Positions 1 through 6,405 of a stretch of DNA of 11,981 nt are shown in pieces. The stretch is from the NCBI GenBank assembly GCA_902805495.1, contig CADCTH010000035.1:1-11981 (forward strand), read 5' to 3'. How positions within the stretch are numbered: position 1 is the stretch's first letter; every line of letters begins with the position of its first letter. This stretch comes from an uncultured Actinomycetospora sp. (GTDB taxonomy: Bacteria; Actinomycetota; Actinomycetes; Mycobacteriales; Pseudonocardiaceae). Position numbers and translations under genes: made by a program. Under the pieces are notes generated by a model that did not search any database, was not told where the DNA came from, and worked only from the letters and a program-made list of their open reading frames with translations.

Positions 1-213
1 GGCATCGCCCGCGCGTACGCCGCCGACGCACCGCCCGCGGCGATGCCGGCCGTGCGGGCGGCCCAGGACCGGGCACGCCTCGCGGAGCGGGGCGTGTGGG
101 GCCAGCCGTGCCGGGGGGCCGAGAGCACGCCGGGGTCGGCGGCGGCGGACACATCGGGCACGACGGACACGCCCGGGACGACGTCGACGAGCACGACCAC
201 CGGGACCCCGTAG
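1..213 (+). CDS. Thermonuclease-like (SNase family) protein, C-terminal fragment
   Basis: The frame is open from the first base and ends at TAG 211-213; the start lies outside the window. The visible 70 residues begin GIARAYAADAPP and continue through a stretch containing AQDRARLAERGVWGQPC. This resembles the last helix and end of a staphylococcal-nuclease (thermonuclease) domain, where a basic helix is followed by G-(L/V)-W. A Thr/Ser/Gly/Pro-rich low-complexity tail of about 30 residues follows, of the kind often found on exported actinobacterial proteins. The catalytic Arg/Glu residues would lie upstream and cannot be checked. A family call from the C-terminus alone is moderate; another small secreted hydrolase is possible. 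Confidence 0.55.
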   Translation, partial: GIARAYAADAPPAAMPAVRAAQDRARLAERGVWGQPCRGAESTPGSAAADTSGTTDTPGTTSTSTTTGTP

Positions 214-244
214 CACCCCGCCGCACCCCATAGCACCCCGTCAC

Positions 245-736
245 TCAGTCGCCGGGGCGCGCCTCGTGGTGGCGCCGCCCGTGGGTGCGGCGGTTCTCCT
301 TCATGCCCGCCTCGAACACGTGGCGGCGGCCGCCGGCGAGCTGCTCGCGGGCGCGGCGCTCGTGGTCGCGGACCACCGACCAGTAGGTGTCGTCGTACTC
401 CTCGACGATCTGGAAGCTCCAGCGCCCTTCGAGGAGGTTCCGCCCGACGAGCTCGTCGGTGATCTCGTCGGCGAGCTCGTCGTGCCCGGCCGCGCGGAAG
501 GCCTCGGCGGCCTGGCCGATCGTGAGGTCGGCGGTGCCCGAGAGCTGGTGGAACGCGTAGAGGTGCCCGCGCGCCCGCTCGACGAACTCCATGCCCTCGG
601 ACAGCTTGCCGAGGGCCTCGACGGTGCCCTCGTCGAGGTCGCCGCGCCGGTCGGGGCCGACGGCGTCCTCCCCGGTCTCGTGGCGGACGGAGCCGCCGTG
701 GTCGTCGTACGAGTCGGGGGCCGGGACGTCGGTCAC
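245..736 (-). CDS. Conserved actinobacterial protein of unknown function, 163 aa
   Basis: I do not recognise a named domain. The start is GTG at 736-734, with a weak GGGAAG about 8 nt upstream, and the stop is TGA at 247-245. The first ~40 residues are acidic and probably disordered. Residues ~42-152 look like a conserved, mostly helical core with many aromatic and charged residues: GMEFVERARGHLYAFHQL (48-65), then LVGRNLLEGRWSFQIVEEYDD (96-116) and RRHVFEAGMKENRRTHG near the end. There is no signal peptide or membrane segment. It lies 36 bp downstream of the FAD oxidase gene on the same strand and may be co-transcribed, though nothing in it suggests a role in that reaction. It converges with the thermonuclease-like gene. 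Confidence 0.75.
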   Translation of the reverse strand: MTDVPAPDSYDDHGGSVRHETGEDAVGPDRRGDLDEGTVEALGKLSEGMEFVERARGHLYAFHQLSGTADLTIGQAAEAFRAAGHDELADEITDELVGRNLLEGRWSFQIVEEYDDTYWSVVRDHERRAREQLAGGRRHVFEAGMKENRRTHGRRHHEARPGD

Positions 737-772
737 GCCGCGGACTTCCCGACGGTGATCGGCCGGAAACGG

Positions 773-2158
773 TCAGAGGACCTTGCCGGGGTTGAGGATC
801 CCGTGGGGGTCGAGGGCGGCCTTGACCGCGCGCTGCATCGCGAGCACCTCGGGGCTCTGCTCGCGCCGGAGCCCGTCGCGCTTGAGCAGCCCGACGCCGT
901 GCTCGCCGGTGACCGTGCCGCCGAGGGCGAGGGCGTCGGCGAGGATCTCCTCGAACGCCGACTGGGCCCGGGCCCGCGCCGGCTCGTCGCCGACCGGGGT
1001 GATGAGCAGCGGGTGCAGGTTGCCGTCGCCGGCGTGGGCGATGTTGGCGATGGTGGTGTCCCACCGCCGCCCGATCTCCTGGATGCGGGCGAGCATCTCC
1101 GGCACCGCGGCACGGGGCACGCAGACGTCCTCGGTGAGCACGGGCCCGAGGCGCTCGAGGGCGGGGTAGGCCAGGCGGCGCGCGGCGAACAGCGCGTCGG
1201 CCTCCTCGGCGTCGGCGGCCTGGGCGGCGAACCGGGCGTCGGCCGCCTCGAAGTGGCCCAGCATCGCGGCCGCCTCGGCCTCGCCCGCGGCACCCGGCGC
1301 GTCGGAGCGCCCGAGCAGCAGCACGTCGCCCTCGTCGGCCAGGCCCATCTTCTTCCAGGCGTCGACGGCCTCGAGGCACGTGCGGTCGACCAGCTCCAGC
1401 GCCGACGGGGTGAGCCCGGCGGCGGTGATGGCCGCGACGGCGCGCCCGGCGTCGACGACGGAGTCGAAGTAGCCGGCGACGGTGTGCTCCGGCGCGCGGG
1501 CGGGGCGCAGCTTCACGGTGACCTCGGTGATGACACCGAGCGTGCCCTCCGAGCCCACCATCAGCCCGGCGAGGTCGAGCCCGGCGACGCCCTTGGCGGT
1601 GCGGCGCCCGAGCCGCACCAGCTCGCCGAGCCCGTTGACCACCTGCATCCCGAGCACGTAGTCGCGGGTGACGCCGTACTTGACGCAGCACACCCCGCCG
1701 GCGTTGGTGGCGACGTTGCCGCCGATCGTCGACCAGGGCGAGCTCGCCGGGTCCGGCGGGTACCAGAGGCCCTGCTCGGCGCAGGCCGCGCGCAGGTCGT
1801 CGTTGACCACCCCGGGCTGCACGACCGCGAGCTGCTCGGCGCCGTCGATCTCCAGCACCGCGGTCATGTGCTCGGTGGAGACCACGACCGAGCCCTCGGT
1901 GTCGTTCGCCCCGCCCGACAGGCCCGTGCCCGCCCCGCGGGGGACCACCGGCGCGCCGTGGGCGAGGCAGGCCCGCACGACGTCGCGGACCTCCTCGGCG
2001 GTGCGCGGGCGCACCACGGCCGCGGGCAGCGCGGGCGGGGCCCACTCGGCGTCGTCGTGGGCGTAGCTCGCCAGCACGTCGGGGTCGTCGATCACGCGGC
2101 CCGCGGGCAGCGCGCCGTGCAGGGCGTCCACGACCGGGACCGGCGAGATCGTGGTCAC
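773..2158 (-). CDS. FAD-binding oxidase, GlcD / D-lactate dehydrogenase type
   Basis: This 461-residue flavoprotein probably oxidises a 2-hydroxy acid (glycolate, D-lactate or similar) to the 2-oxo acid. The N-terminal FAD-binding type-4 (PCMH) domain has PRGAGTGLSGGA at 73-84 and a GGNVATNAGG loop and GSEGTLG motif further on. The C-terminal FAD-oxidase domain carries HAGDGNLHP at 375-383 and GEHGVG with His420, the metal/substrate-binding histidines of this family. Length and both domains match GlcD. The open frame runs further upstream, but GTG at 2158-2156 is chosen because AGGAGG sits 4 nt before it and the family's N-terminus starts here. No GlcE or GlcF genes are adjacent, so a single-subunit enzyme is possible. 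The exact substrate cannot be told from sequence. Confidence 0.92.
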   Translation of the reverse strand: MTTISPVPVVDALHGALPAGRVIDDPDVLASYAHDDAEWAPPALPAAVVRPRTAEEVRDVVRACLAHGAPVVPRGAGTGLSGGANDTEGSVVVSTEHMTAVLEIDGAEQLAVVQPGVVNDDLRAACAEQGLWYPPDPASSPWSTIGGNVATNAGGVCCVKYGVTRDYVLGMQVVNGLGELVRLGRRTAKGVAGLDLAGLMVGSEGTLGVITEVTVKLRPARAPEHTVAGYFDSVVDAGRAVAAITAAGLTPSALELVDRTCLEAVDAWKKMGLADEGDVLLLGRSDAPGAAGEAEAAAMLGHFEAADARFAAQAADAEEADALFAARRLAYPALERLGPVLTEDVCVPRAAVPEMLARIQEIGRRWDTTIANIAHAGDGNLHPLLITPVGDEPARARAQSAFEEILADALALGGTVTGEHGVGLLKRDGLRREQSPEVLAMQRAVKAALDPHGILNPGKVL

Positions 2159-2162
2159 GGGG

Positions 2163-2168
2163 CCTCCT
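2163..2168 (-). promoter_or_regulatory. Ribosome binding site deciding the GlcD-type oxidase start
   Basis: The minus strand reads AGGAGG here, followed by CCCC and then GTG at 2158. This strong Shine-Dalgarno sequence favours the GTG over upstream in-frame candidates, although the 4-nt spacer is short. Confidence 0.7.
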
Positions 2169-2234
2169 CGACGGCGGACTCGACGGCGGGACCGGTGAGC
2201 GGACCGACACGTCCACGGTAGGCGACCCGCCCCG

Positions 2235-2240
2235 TAGCGT
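2235..2240 (+). promoter_or_regulatory. Possible -10 box for a (near-)leaderless ferredoxin mRNA
   Basis: TAGCGT fits the actinobacterial TANNNT -10 pattern and lies 9 nt before the ATG at 2250. There is no Shine-Dalgarno sequence in that interval. Transcription would start within a few bases of the ATG, giving a leaderless or nearly leaderless mRNA. No convincing -35 is visible. This is inference from pattern and spacing only. Confidence 0.35.
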
Positions 2241-2249
2241 CGCCTCCCG

Positions 2250-2615
2250 ATGAGCACGCGTCCCGCAGGCCCGACCCTGACCGTGTGCCGCGGCTGCTGC
2301 TGTGGCACCACGAGCAAGCACCCCGACGTCGACCACCGCGCCCAGCTCGAGCGGTTCCGCGCGGCGGGGCGCGTCCGCGTCAGCGACTGCCTCGACGCGT
2401 GCGCGTACTCGAACGTCGTCGTCGTGTCCCCGTCACCGGCGGGTCGCGCCGCCGGGGCGCGGCCGGTGTGGCTGCTCGGGGTCCTCGACGCGGAGACCGA
2501 GGACGAGCTCGCCGCGTGGGTCCGCGCCGGCGGGCCGGGGGTGGCCGAGCCGCCGGGAATGCTCGACCTGCGGATCTTCACGCCGTCGCGGCGGGTGCGC
2601 GCCGCCGTCGACTGA
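2250..2615 (+). CDS. Thioredoxin-fold (2Fe-2S) ferredoxin-like protein
   Basis: A 121-residue soluble protein with CRGCCCG near the N-terminus (Cys13, 16, 17, 18) and DCLDAC at 46-51 (Cys47, Cys51). The C...C spacing with a later C-x3-C resembles thioredoxin-like [2Fe-2S] ferredoxins, which carry electrons between redox enzymes. Four cysteines are needed for the cluster, so two of the three consecutive Cys are extra. The strand NVVVVSPS and the WLLGVLD segment fit the fold's core. There is no recognisable ribosome binding site before the ATG, in keeping with leaderless translation. It is divergent from the GlcD-type oxidase (91-bp gap) and 30 bp upstream of a zinc dehydrogenase, with which it may form an operon. 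The electron partner is unknown. Confidence 0.8.
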   Translation: MSTRPAGPTLTVCRGCCCGTTSKHPDVDHRAQLERFRAAGRVRVSDCLDACAYSNVVVVSPSPAGRAAGARPVWLLGVLDAETEDELAAWVRAGGPGVAEPPGMLDLRIFTPSRRVRAAVD

Positions 2616-2645
2616 GCCCCGTCCGAGCGTGTAGGACGGGACACC

Positions 2646-3659
2646 ATGAGCGACCAGCAGCGGGTGGCGGTGCTCCAGGAGCCCGAACGCATGACCGTCG
2701 AGACCCGGCCGGTGCCGACGCCGGGGCCCGGCGAGGTCCAGGTCGAGGTGCGGGCGGTCAGCGTCTGCGGCTCCGACGTCCACTACTACGACCACGGGCG
2801 CATCGGCGGCTTCGTCATGCACGCCCCGCTGGTGCTCGGGCACGAGACCTCGGGGGTGGTCAGCGCCGTGGGCGAGGGCGTCGAGGAGCCGGCCGTCGGG
2901 ACGCGCGTGGCCGTCGAGCCGCAGCGCAACTGCGGGCGCTGCGAGCAGTGCGCGCGGGGGCGCTACCACCTCTGCCCGTGGATCGCGTTCTTCGCGACGC
3001 CGCCGATCGACGGGTCGTTCGCGCAGTACGTCGTGGTGCCCGCGGGGCGCGCGCACCCGGTGCCCGACACGCTGTCCGACGACGCCGCGGCGATGATCGA
3101 GCCGCTGGCCGTCGCGGTGCACGCGGCGGGCAAGGCCGACATCGGGCCGGGCACGCGGGTGTTCGTCAGCGGCGGCGGGCCCGTCGGGCTGCTGTGCCTG
3201 CAGGTGGCGAAGGCGCGCGGCGCCGCGCGGGTCACGGTGTCCGACCCGGTGGTGCGGCGTCGCGAGAAGGCGCAGGAGTTCGGCGCCGACGCCGTGGTCG
3301 ACCCGGCCGACGGCGGGACCGACCTCGGTCCCTTCGACGTCGTGCTGGAGTGCACGGGCGTGCAGGCCGCGGTCGACCTCGCGATCGCCGCGACCGCGCC
3401 CGCCGCGACGGTGGTGCTCGTCGGTACCGGCGCGCAGCTGACGCTGCCGCTGGACGTCGTGCAGTCCCGGGAGCTGGTGCTCAAGGGGACGTTCCGCTAC
3501 GCCCACGTCTACCCCGCGGCGATCACGCTGGCCGCGTCCGGGGCCGTGCGGCTCGACGCGATGGTGACCTCGCACCACGACCTCGACGGCGCCGAGGACG
3601 CGCTGCTCGCCGCGCGCCGCGACCCCGAGTCGATCAAGGCGGTCGTGCGCCCGGGCTGA
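2646..3659 (+). CDS. Zinc-dependent sorbitol/xylitol-type dehydrogenase
   Basis: A 337-residue medium-chain (MDR) dehydrogenase. It likely oxidises a polyol at C2 to a ketose with NAD+, in the cytoplasm. Catalytic zinc ligands are Cys41, His66, Glu67 and Glu152. The structural zinc is held by Cys96, Cys99, Cys102 and Cys110. The segment CGSDVHYYDHGRIG at 41-54 is typical of the sorbitol/xylitol dehydrogenase subgroup rather than simple alcohol dehydrogenases. The Rossmann motif GGGPVG (176-181) and an acidic Asp200 at the end of beta-2 favour NAD over NADP. ATG 2646 matches the family start; a weak AGGACG lies upstream. It follows the ferredoxin gene by 30 bp. L-threonine or other sugar-alcohol dehydrogenases are alternatives; substrate assignment is uncertain. 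Confidence 0.9.
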   Translation: MSDQQRVAVLQEPERMTVETRPVPTPGPGEVQVEVRAVSVCGSDVHYYDHGRIGGFVMHAPLVLGHETSGVVSAVGEGVEEPAVGTRVAVEPQRNCGRCEQCARGRYHLCPWIAFFATPPIDGSFAQYVVVPAGRAHPVPDTLSDDAAAMIEPLAVAVHAAGKADIGPGTRVFVSGGGPVGLLCLQVAKARGAARVTVSDPVVRRREKAQEFGADAVVDPADGGTDLGPFDVVLECTGVQAAVDLAIAATAPAATVVLVGTGAQLTLPLDVVQSRELVLKGTFRYAHVYPAAITLAASGAVRLDAMVTSHHDLDGAEDALLAARRDPESIKAVVRPG

Positions 3660-3675
3660 TCGAGCCCCGCACGCA

Positions 3676-3714
3676 CCACCGGCCGGCACCGCGGGGGGCG
3701 GTACCGGCCGGTGG
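3676..3714. terminator. Bidirectional hairpin terminator between convergent genes
   Basis: Arms 3676-3692 and 3698-3714 pair over 17 positions with one C-A mismatch around a five-G loop. The stem is built on CACCGGCCGG. It lies 16 nt after the dehydrogenase stop and 14 nt beyond the stop of the convergent membrane-protein gene, so it can serve both strands. There is no T-tract, as is common for high-GC actinobacterial terminators. Confidence 0.75.
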
Positions 3715-3728
3715 GGGAGTGCGGGAGG

Positions 3729-4418
3729 TCAGGCCGCCGCGGAGGCGATGTTGCTGACGACCTCGCCGGCGCGGCGGGCGATGCCGCGGACCTGGTCACC
3801 CGGGCGCTGCTGCTCGGCGGCCTGCGCCGAGAGCACGACGATCGCGCCGGTGAGCACCGGGATCGCGTACTGCAGCGCGTGCAGCTGGCGGTTGGCGCTC
3901 GCGACGTCGGCCGGCAGCGACTCGGCCACGGAGCTGACGGTCTGGCCGACGCGCTTGTCGGCCTCGCGCAGGGCCTCGGTCGGACCGGTGTCGCCACCCT
4001 GCTTGGCGGTGCCCGACGGCGCCGGCGAGGTGGTCGACGACGAGACGCCGCTCGCGTTGTGGATCACCGCGTCCTCGACCTTCTTGCCGACGAGGCGGGT
4101 GTAGCCGGACGCGGCGATCGCGGCGATCGTCAGCGCGAGCTTGGCGTTCACGGTGCCCGCGTGGCCCTTCTGGGCGATCGGGCGCTTGCGGTTCTCGGCG
4201 AGCAGGCCCGCGCCGCCGACGACGTGCGCGCCGATGGCCAGGAAGTTCACGGGGCTCCACTTGGCCCAGCCGATGCTGGACACGCGGTCGGCGGTCCGGC
4301 GGTCGCCGGACTCCTCGGCCGCGGCGTTGAGTCCCGCGAGGCCGAACAGCGAGCCACCGAACCAGGCGGCGAGACCGACGTCGTGCAGGGCGTGGAGGAC
4401 GGTGTTGCGCGTACTCAT
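3729..4418 (-). CDS. Actinobacterial four-helix membrane protein, unknown function
   Basis: A 229-residue protein with four predicted membrane segments at about 14-32 (GLAAWFGGSLFGLAGL), 57-75, 92-110 and 182-200. Between TM3 and TM4 is a ~70-residue hydrophilic loop rich in Ser, Thr, Gly and Pro with a helical stretch (EALREADKRVGQTV...). The N-terminus HALHDVGLAAWFGGSL resembles conserved actinobacterial membrane proteins without assigned function. The ATG at 4418 is preceded by AAGGGAG with a 6-nt spacer. The leader contains the 16-bp element also found upstream of the gene at 6311, suggesting shared control. It converges on the dehydrogenase gene across the 3676-3714 hairpin. No catalytic motif is visible. 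Confidence 0.8.
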   Translation of the reverse strand: MSTRNTVLHALHDVGLAAWFGGSLFGLAGLNAAAEESGDRRTADRVSSIGWAKWSPVNFLAIGAHVVGGAGLLAENRKRPIAQKGHAGTVNAKLALTIAAIAASGYTRLVGKKVEDAVIHNASGVSSSTTSPAPSGTAKQGGDTGPTEALREADKRVGQTVSSVAESLPADVASANRQLHALQYAIPVLTGAIVVLSAQAAEQQRPGDQVRGIARRAGEVVSNIASAAA

Positions 4419-4490
4419 GGGGCGCTCCCTTGCCGTTTCGGGAAAGGTCGGCGGGCGGCCGGCGCCGACGTCGGCGGGCCGCCACTAGGA

Positions 4491-4506
4491 GGGCTGCTCG
4501 CTCAAC
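4491..4506 (-). promoter_or_regulatory. Shared 16-bp leader element, copy A
   Basis: On the minus strand this reads GTTGAGCGAGCAGCCC, identical to copy B at 6343-6358. It lies 72 nt upstream of the membrane-protein ATG. Fourteen bases further upstream is GGATAG (4521-4526 region), and about 16 bases before that is GGTT, resembling the GNNT/GTTT...GGGTAY pattern of SigB/SigF-type stress promoters. The element could be an operator, an mRNA leader motif or part of the promoter; which is unknown. Confidence 0.4.
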
Positions 4507-4553
4507 CCGGTGGCTGCGGGCTATCCAGTGGGACGCCGACGCAACCGTGGGCT

Positions 4554-5981
4554 CTACAGCCCGTAACCCTCCAGCAGGCGCAGCCAGACCTCGCTCATCG
4601 TCGGGAACGACGGGACGGCGTGCCAGAGCCGCTCGAGCGTCACCTCGCCGACCACCATCACCGTCGCCGCGTGGAGCATGTCGGTGACGTCCTGGCCGAC
4701 GAGGGTGGCGCCGACGATCACGCGGCGCTCGCGGTCGACGACGATCGTCGCGAGGCCCGAGTAGCCGTCGGCCTGCAGCGAGCCGCCTGCGGTGCTGCCG
4801 ATGTCGTAGCTGACCGCCTCGACGTCGAGCCCGGCGTCGCGGGCGGCCTGCTCGGTGAGCCCCACCGCCGCGACCTGCGGGTCGGTGAACACCACCTGGG
4901 TCACCGCGGTGCGCTCGGCCGTGGTGGCGGTCTTCGCGTAGCGCTCGCCGAGCCCGGTGGTCTCGCCCTTGGACCGCGCGACGATCACGTCGGCGCACGC
5001 GCGGGCCTGGTACTTGCCCATGTGCGTGAGCTTGGCGCGGTCGGTGCAGTCGCCGACGGCGTAGAGCCAGTCGCCGTCGACCCCGGTCACGAGCGTCGTG
5101 TCGTCGACGGCCAGCACGTCGCCGTCGCGCAGCCCGACGGTGTCGAGGCCGAGCCCCGCGGTGCCGGGGCGGCGGCCGGCGGCGACGACGAACTCGTCGG
5201 CGGTGACCTCGCCGCCGTCGTCGAGCGTGGCGCGCACGGTCGAGCCGTCGCGGCGCACCGCGCGGATCGAGGTGCCCAGCCGCACGTCGACGCCGTCGTC
5301 GCGCAGCGAGGAGAGCACGCGCTCGCCGGCCGAGGGCTCCATCGAGGGCAGCAGGCGCTCGCCGTGCTGCACCAGCGTCACCGACGAGCCGAGGCGCTGC
5401 CAGGCCGTGGCGAGCTCGCAGCCGACCGCCCCGCCGCCGAGGACGATCATGGATGCGGGGACGCGCTGGGCCGCGGTGGCCTCGCGGTTGGTCCACGCGC
5501 CGACGTCGTCGATGCCCTCGACGGGGGGCAGGGCCGGCGCGCTGCCGGTGGCGACGACGACGGCGCGGGTGGCCGTGAACGTGCTGGTGCTGCCGTCGGG
5601 GTGGTCCACCTCGACGCGACGGTCGCCGGCGAGTCGTCCGCGACCGCGCAGGAGCAGGGCGCCGGTGCCGTTCAACCAGTCCGCCTGGGAGGAGTCGTCG
5701 AAGTGGTGCACGAACTCGTCGCGGCGGGCGAGGACGGCGTCGACGTCGACGCGGTCGCCGACGACCTGGCGCACGCCGGGCATGCGCTCGGCCGCGGCGC
5801 GCAGCTCGACGGGGCGCAGCAGCGCCTTGCTGGGGATGCACGCCCAGTAGGAGCACTCACCCCCGGCGCGCTCGGACTCCACGACGGCGACGCTCAGACC
5901 GGCGCGGACGACGCGGTCCGCGACGTTCTCGCCGACCGGCCCGGCGCCGAGGACGACGACGTCGATCTCCTGGGTGCTCAT
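4554..5981 (-). CDS. FAD/NAD(P) disulfide oxidoreductase, dihydrolipoamide-dehydrogenase-like, non-canonical
   Basis: A 475-residue class I pyridine nucleotide-disulfide oxidoreductase. FAD binds at GAGPVG (12-17), the redox disulfide is Cys43-Cys48 in GGECSYWACIPSK, the NAD(P) motif is GGGAVG about residue 180, and the second FAD motif is YAVGDCTD. The C-terminal dimerisation domain follows. Two points differ from true dihydrolipoamide dehydrogenase: the residues between the cysteines are SYWA, not LNVG, and the catalytic His of the HPT..E motif is Phe459 (SFPTMSE, with Glu464 kept). It also lacks the C-terminal Cys pair of mercuric reductase. It probably reduces another acceptor (quinone, small disulfide or metal); the substrate is unknown. 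ATG 5981 is chosen because the FAD motif begins at residue 12. No lipoyl-complex genes are nearby. Confidence 0.88.
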   Translation of the reverse strand: MSTQEIDVVVLGAGPVGENVADRVVRAGLSVAVVESERAGGECSYWACIPSKALLRPVELRAAAERMPGVRQVVGDRVDVDAVLARRDEFVHHFDDSSQADWLNGTGALLLRGRGRLAGDRRVEVDHPDGSTSTFTATRAVVVATGSAPALPPVEGIDDVGAWTNREATAAQRVPASMIVLGGGAVGCELATAWQRLGSSVTLVQHGERLLPSMEPSAGERVLSSLRDDGVDVRLGTSIRAVRRDGSTVRATLDDGGEVTADEFVVAAGRRPGTAGLGLDTVGLRDGDVLAVDDTTLVTGVDGDWLYAVGDCTDRAKLTHMGKYQARACADVIVARSKGETTGLGERYAKTATTAERTAVTQVVFTDPQVAAVGLTEQAARDAGLDVEAVSYDIGSTAGGSLQADGYSGLATIVVDRERRVIVGATLVGQDVTDMLHAATVMVVGEVTLERLWHAVPSFPTMSEVWLRLLEGYGL

Positions 5982-6034
5982 GCGGTCAGCCTGCCCCCGT
6001 CGACGCCGGGGGGAAACGCCTGCGCCACCCCGCA

Positions 6035-6076
6035 CGTGAGCGATCTTTGGGCGTATGGGCCCAAAGATCGCTCACG
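6035..6076. terminator. Palindromic intergenic repeat, copy 1 (perfect hairpin)
   Basis: A perfect 18-bp inverted repeat, arms 6035-6052 and 6059-6076, with a 6-nt loop (GTATGG). One arm begins CGTGAGCGATCTTTGGGC. It starts 7 nt downstream of the stop of the 75-residue protein gene on the minus strand and 53 nt upstream of the oxidoreductase start. A related copy lies at 10978-11019. The position and stability suggest a transcription terminator, or a dispersed repeat that serves as one. Confidence 0.7.
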
Positions 6077-6083
6077 AGGCACG

Positions 6084-6311
6084 TCAGCTGCCGGTCTTCG
6101 ACGTGAGCTGCGCCAGGTACTGGTGGCACTGGTGCGCCCGCTCCGAGTCCTGGCTCATCACGTTGCGGAAGAAGTCGGCGACCTCGTTCAGGCCCGCGTT
6201 CTCGGCGTCGCGGACGTACTGGCCGTAGTCGTGTCCGGCCTTGAGGGCGTGGTACTGCACGGAGACGAGGTCGAAGGTGACGTCGTCGAATCCGGTCTCT
6301 CCAGTGGCCAT
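6084..6311 (-). CDS. Small rubrerythrin/ferritin-like two-helix protein, 75 aa
   Basis: The ATG at 6311 is chosen over one four codons upstream because GGAGG (6321-6317) sits 5 nt before it. The 75-residue product begins MATGETGFDD. It is predicted to form two helices, about 10-38 and 42-69, joined by AGLNE. The segment YVRDAENAGLNEVADFFRNV...SERAH resembles one half of a rubrerythrin-type four-helix bundle, including an E-x2-H at Glu57-His60 and Glu37 one helix earlier. Cys62 and His63 follow. Two copies would be needed to build a four-helix di-iron site, so it may act as a dimer; metal binding is inference. The perfect palindrome at 6035-6076 follows the stop. The leader holds the element shared with the gene at 4418. 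Confidence 0.72.
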   Translation of the reverse strand: MATGETGFDDVTFDLVSVQYHALKAGHDYGQYVRDAENAGLNEVADFFRNVMSQDSERAHQCHQYLAQLTSKTGS

Positions 6312-6316
6312 GACTG

Positions 6317-6321
6317 CCTCC
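6317..6321 (-). promoter_or_regulatory. Ribosome binding site deciding the start at 6311
   Basis: The minus strand reads GGAGG five bases before ATG 6311. An alternative ATG four codons upstream would have this sequence inside its coding region, so the shorter protein is preferred. Confidence 0.75.
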
Positions 6322-6342
6322 ACGGTGGGTCGTGCGTCCTCC

Positions 6343-6358
6343 GGGCTGCTCGCTCAAC
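6343..6358 (-). promoter_or_regulatory. Shared 16-bp leader element, copy B
   Basis: The minus strand reads GTTGAGCGAGCAGCCC, identical to copy A at 4491-4506. Fifteen bases upstream is GGGTAC (minus strand, 6379-6374), similar to the -10 box of SigB/SigF-type stress promoters. The intervening GCCACCGG is also shared with copy A. It lies 31 nt before the ATG at 6311. Confidence 0.4.
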
Positions 6359-6372
6359 TCGGACACCGGTGG

Positions 6373-6385
6373 CGTACCCGGTACG
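6373..6385. promoter_or_regulatory. Operator-like palindrome over a putative -10 box
   Basis: CGTACC-C-GGTACG is a perfect 6+1+6 inverted repeat. It overlaps the minus-strand GGGTAC box upstream of the 75-residue protein gene and lies 21 nt past the stop of the YrhK-like gene. It could be a regulator-binding site. The evidence is symmetry and position only. Confidence 0.3.
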
Positions 6386-6405
6386 ACCCGGATCCCACCG
6401 GGGCG

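Noticed and set aside
211..240. Three 10-bp repeats of the form NNGCACCCCN after the first stop codon
   Set aside because: They are short, imperfect and few, and do not form a hairpin or a CRISPR-like array. Probably chance or slippage in GC-rich DNA.
266..2221. Long open frame of 651 codons on the plus strand
   Set aside because: It is antisense to the FAD oxidase and the 163-residue protein, which have clear family motifs. Its translation is Val/Gly/Arg/Ala-rich without domains, typical of a shadow frame in high-GC DNA.
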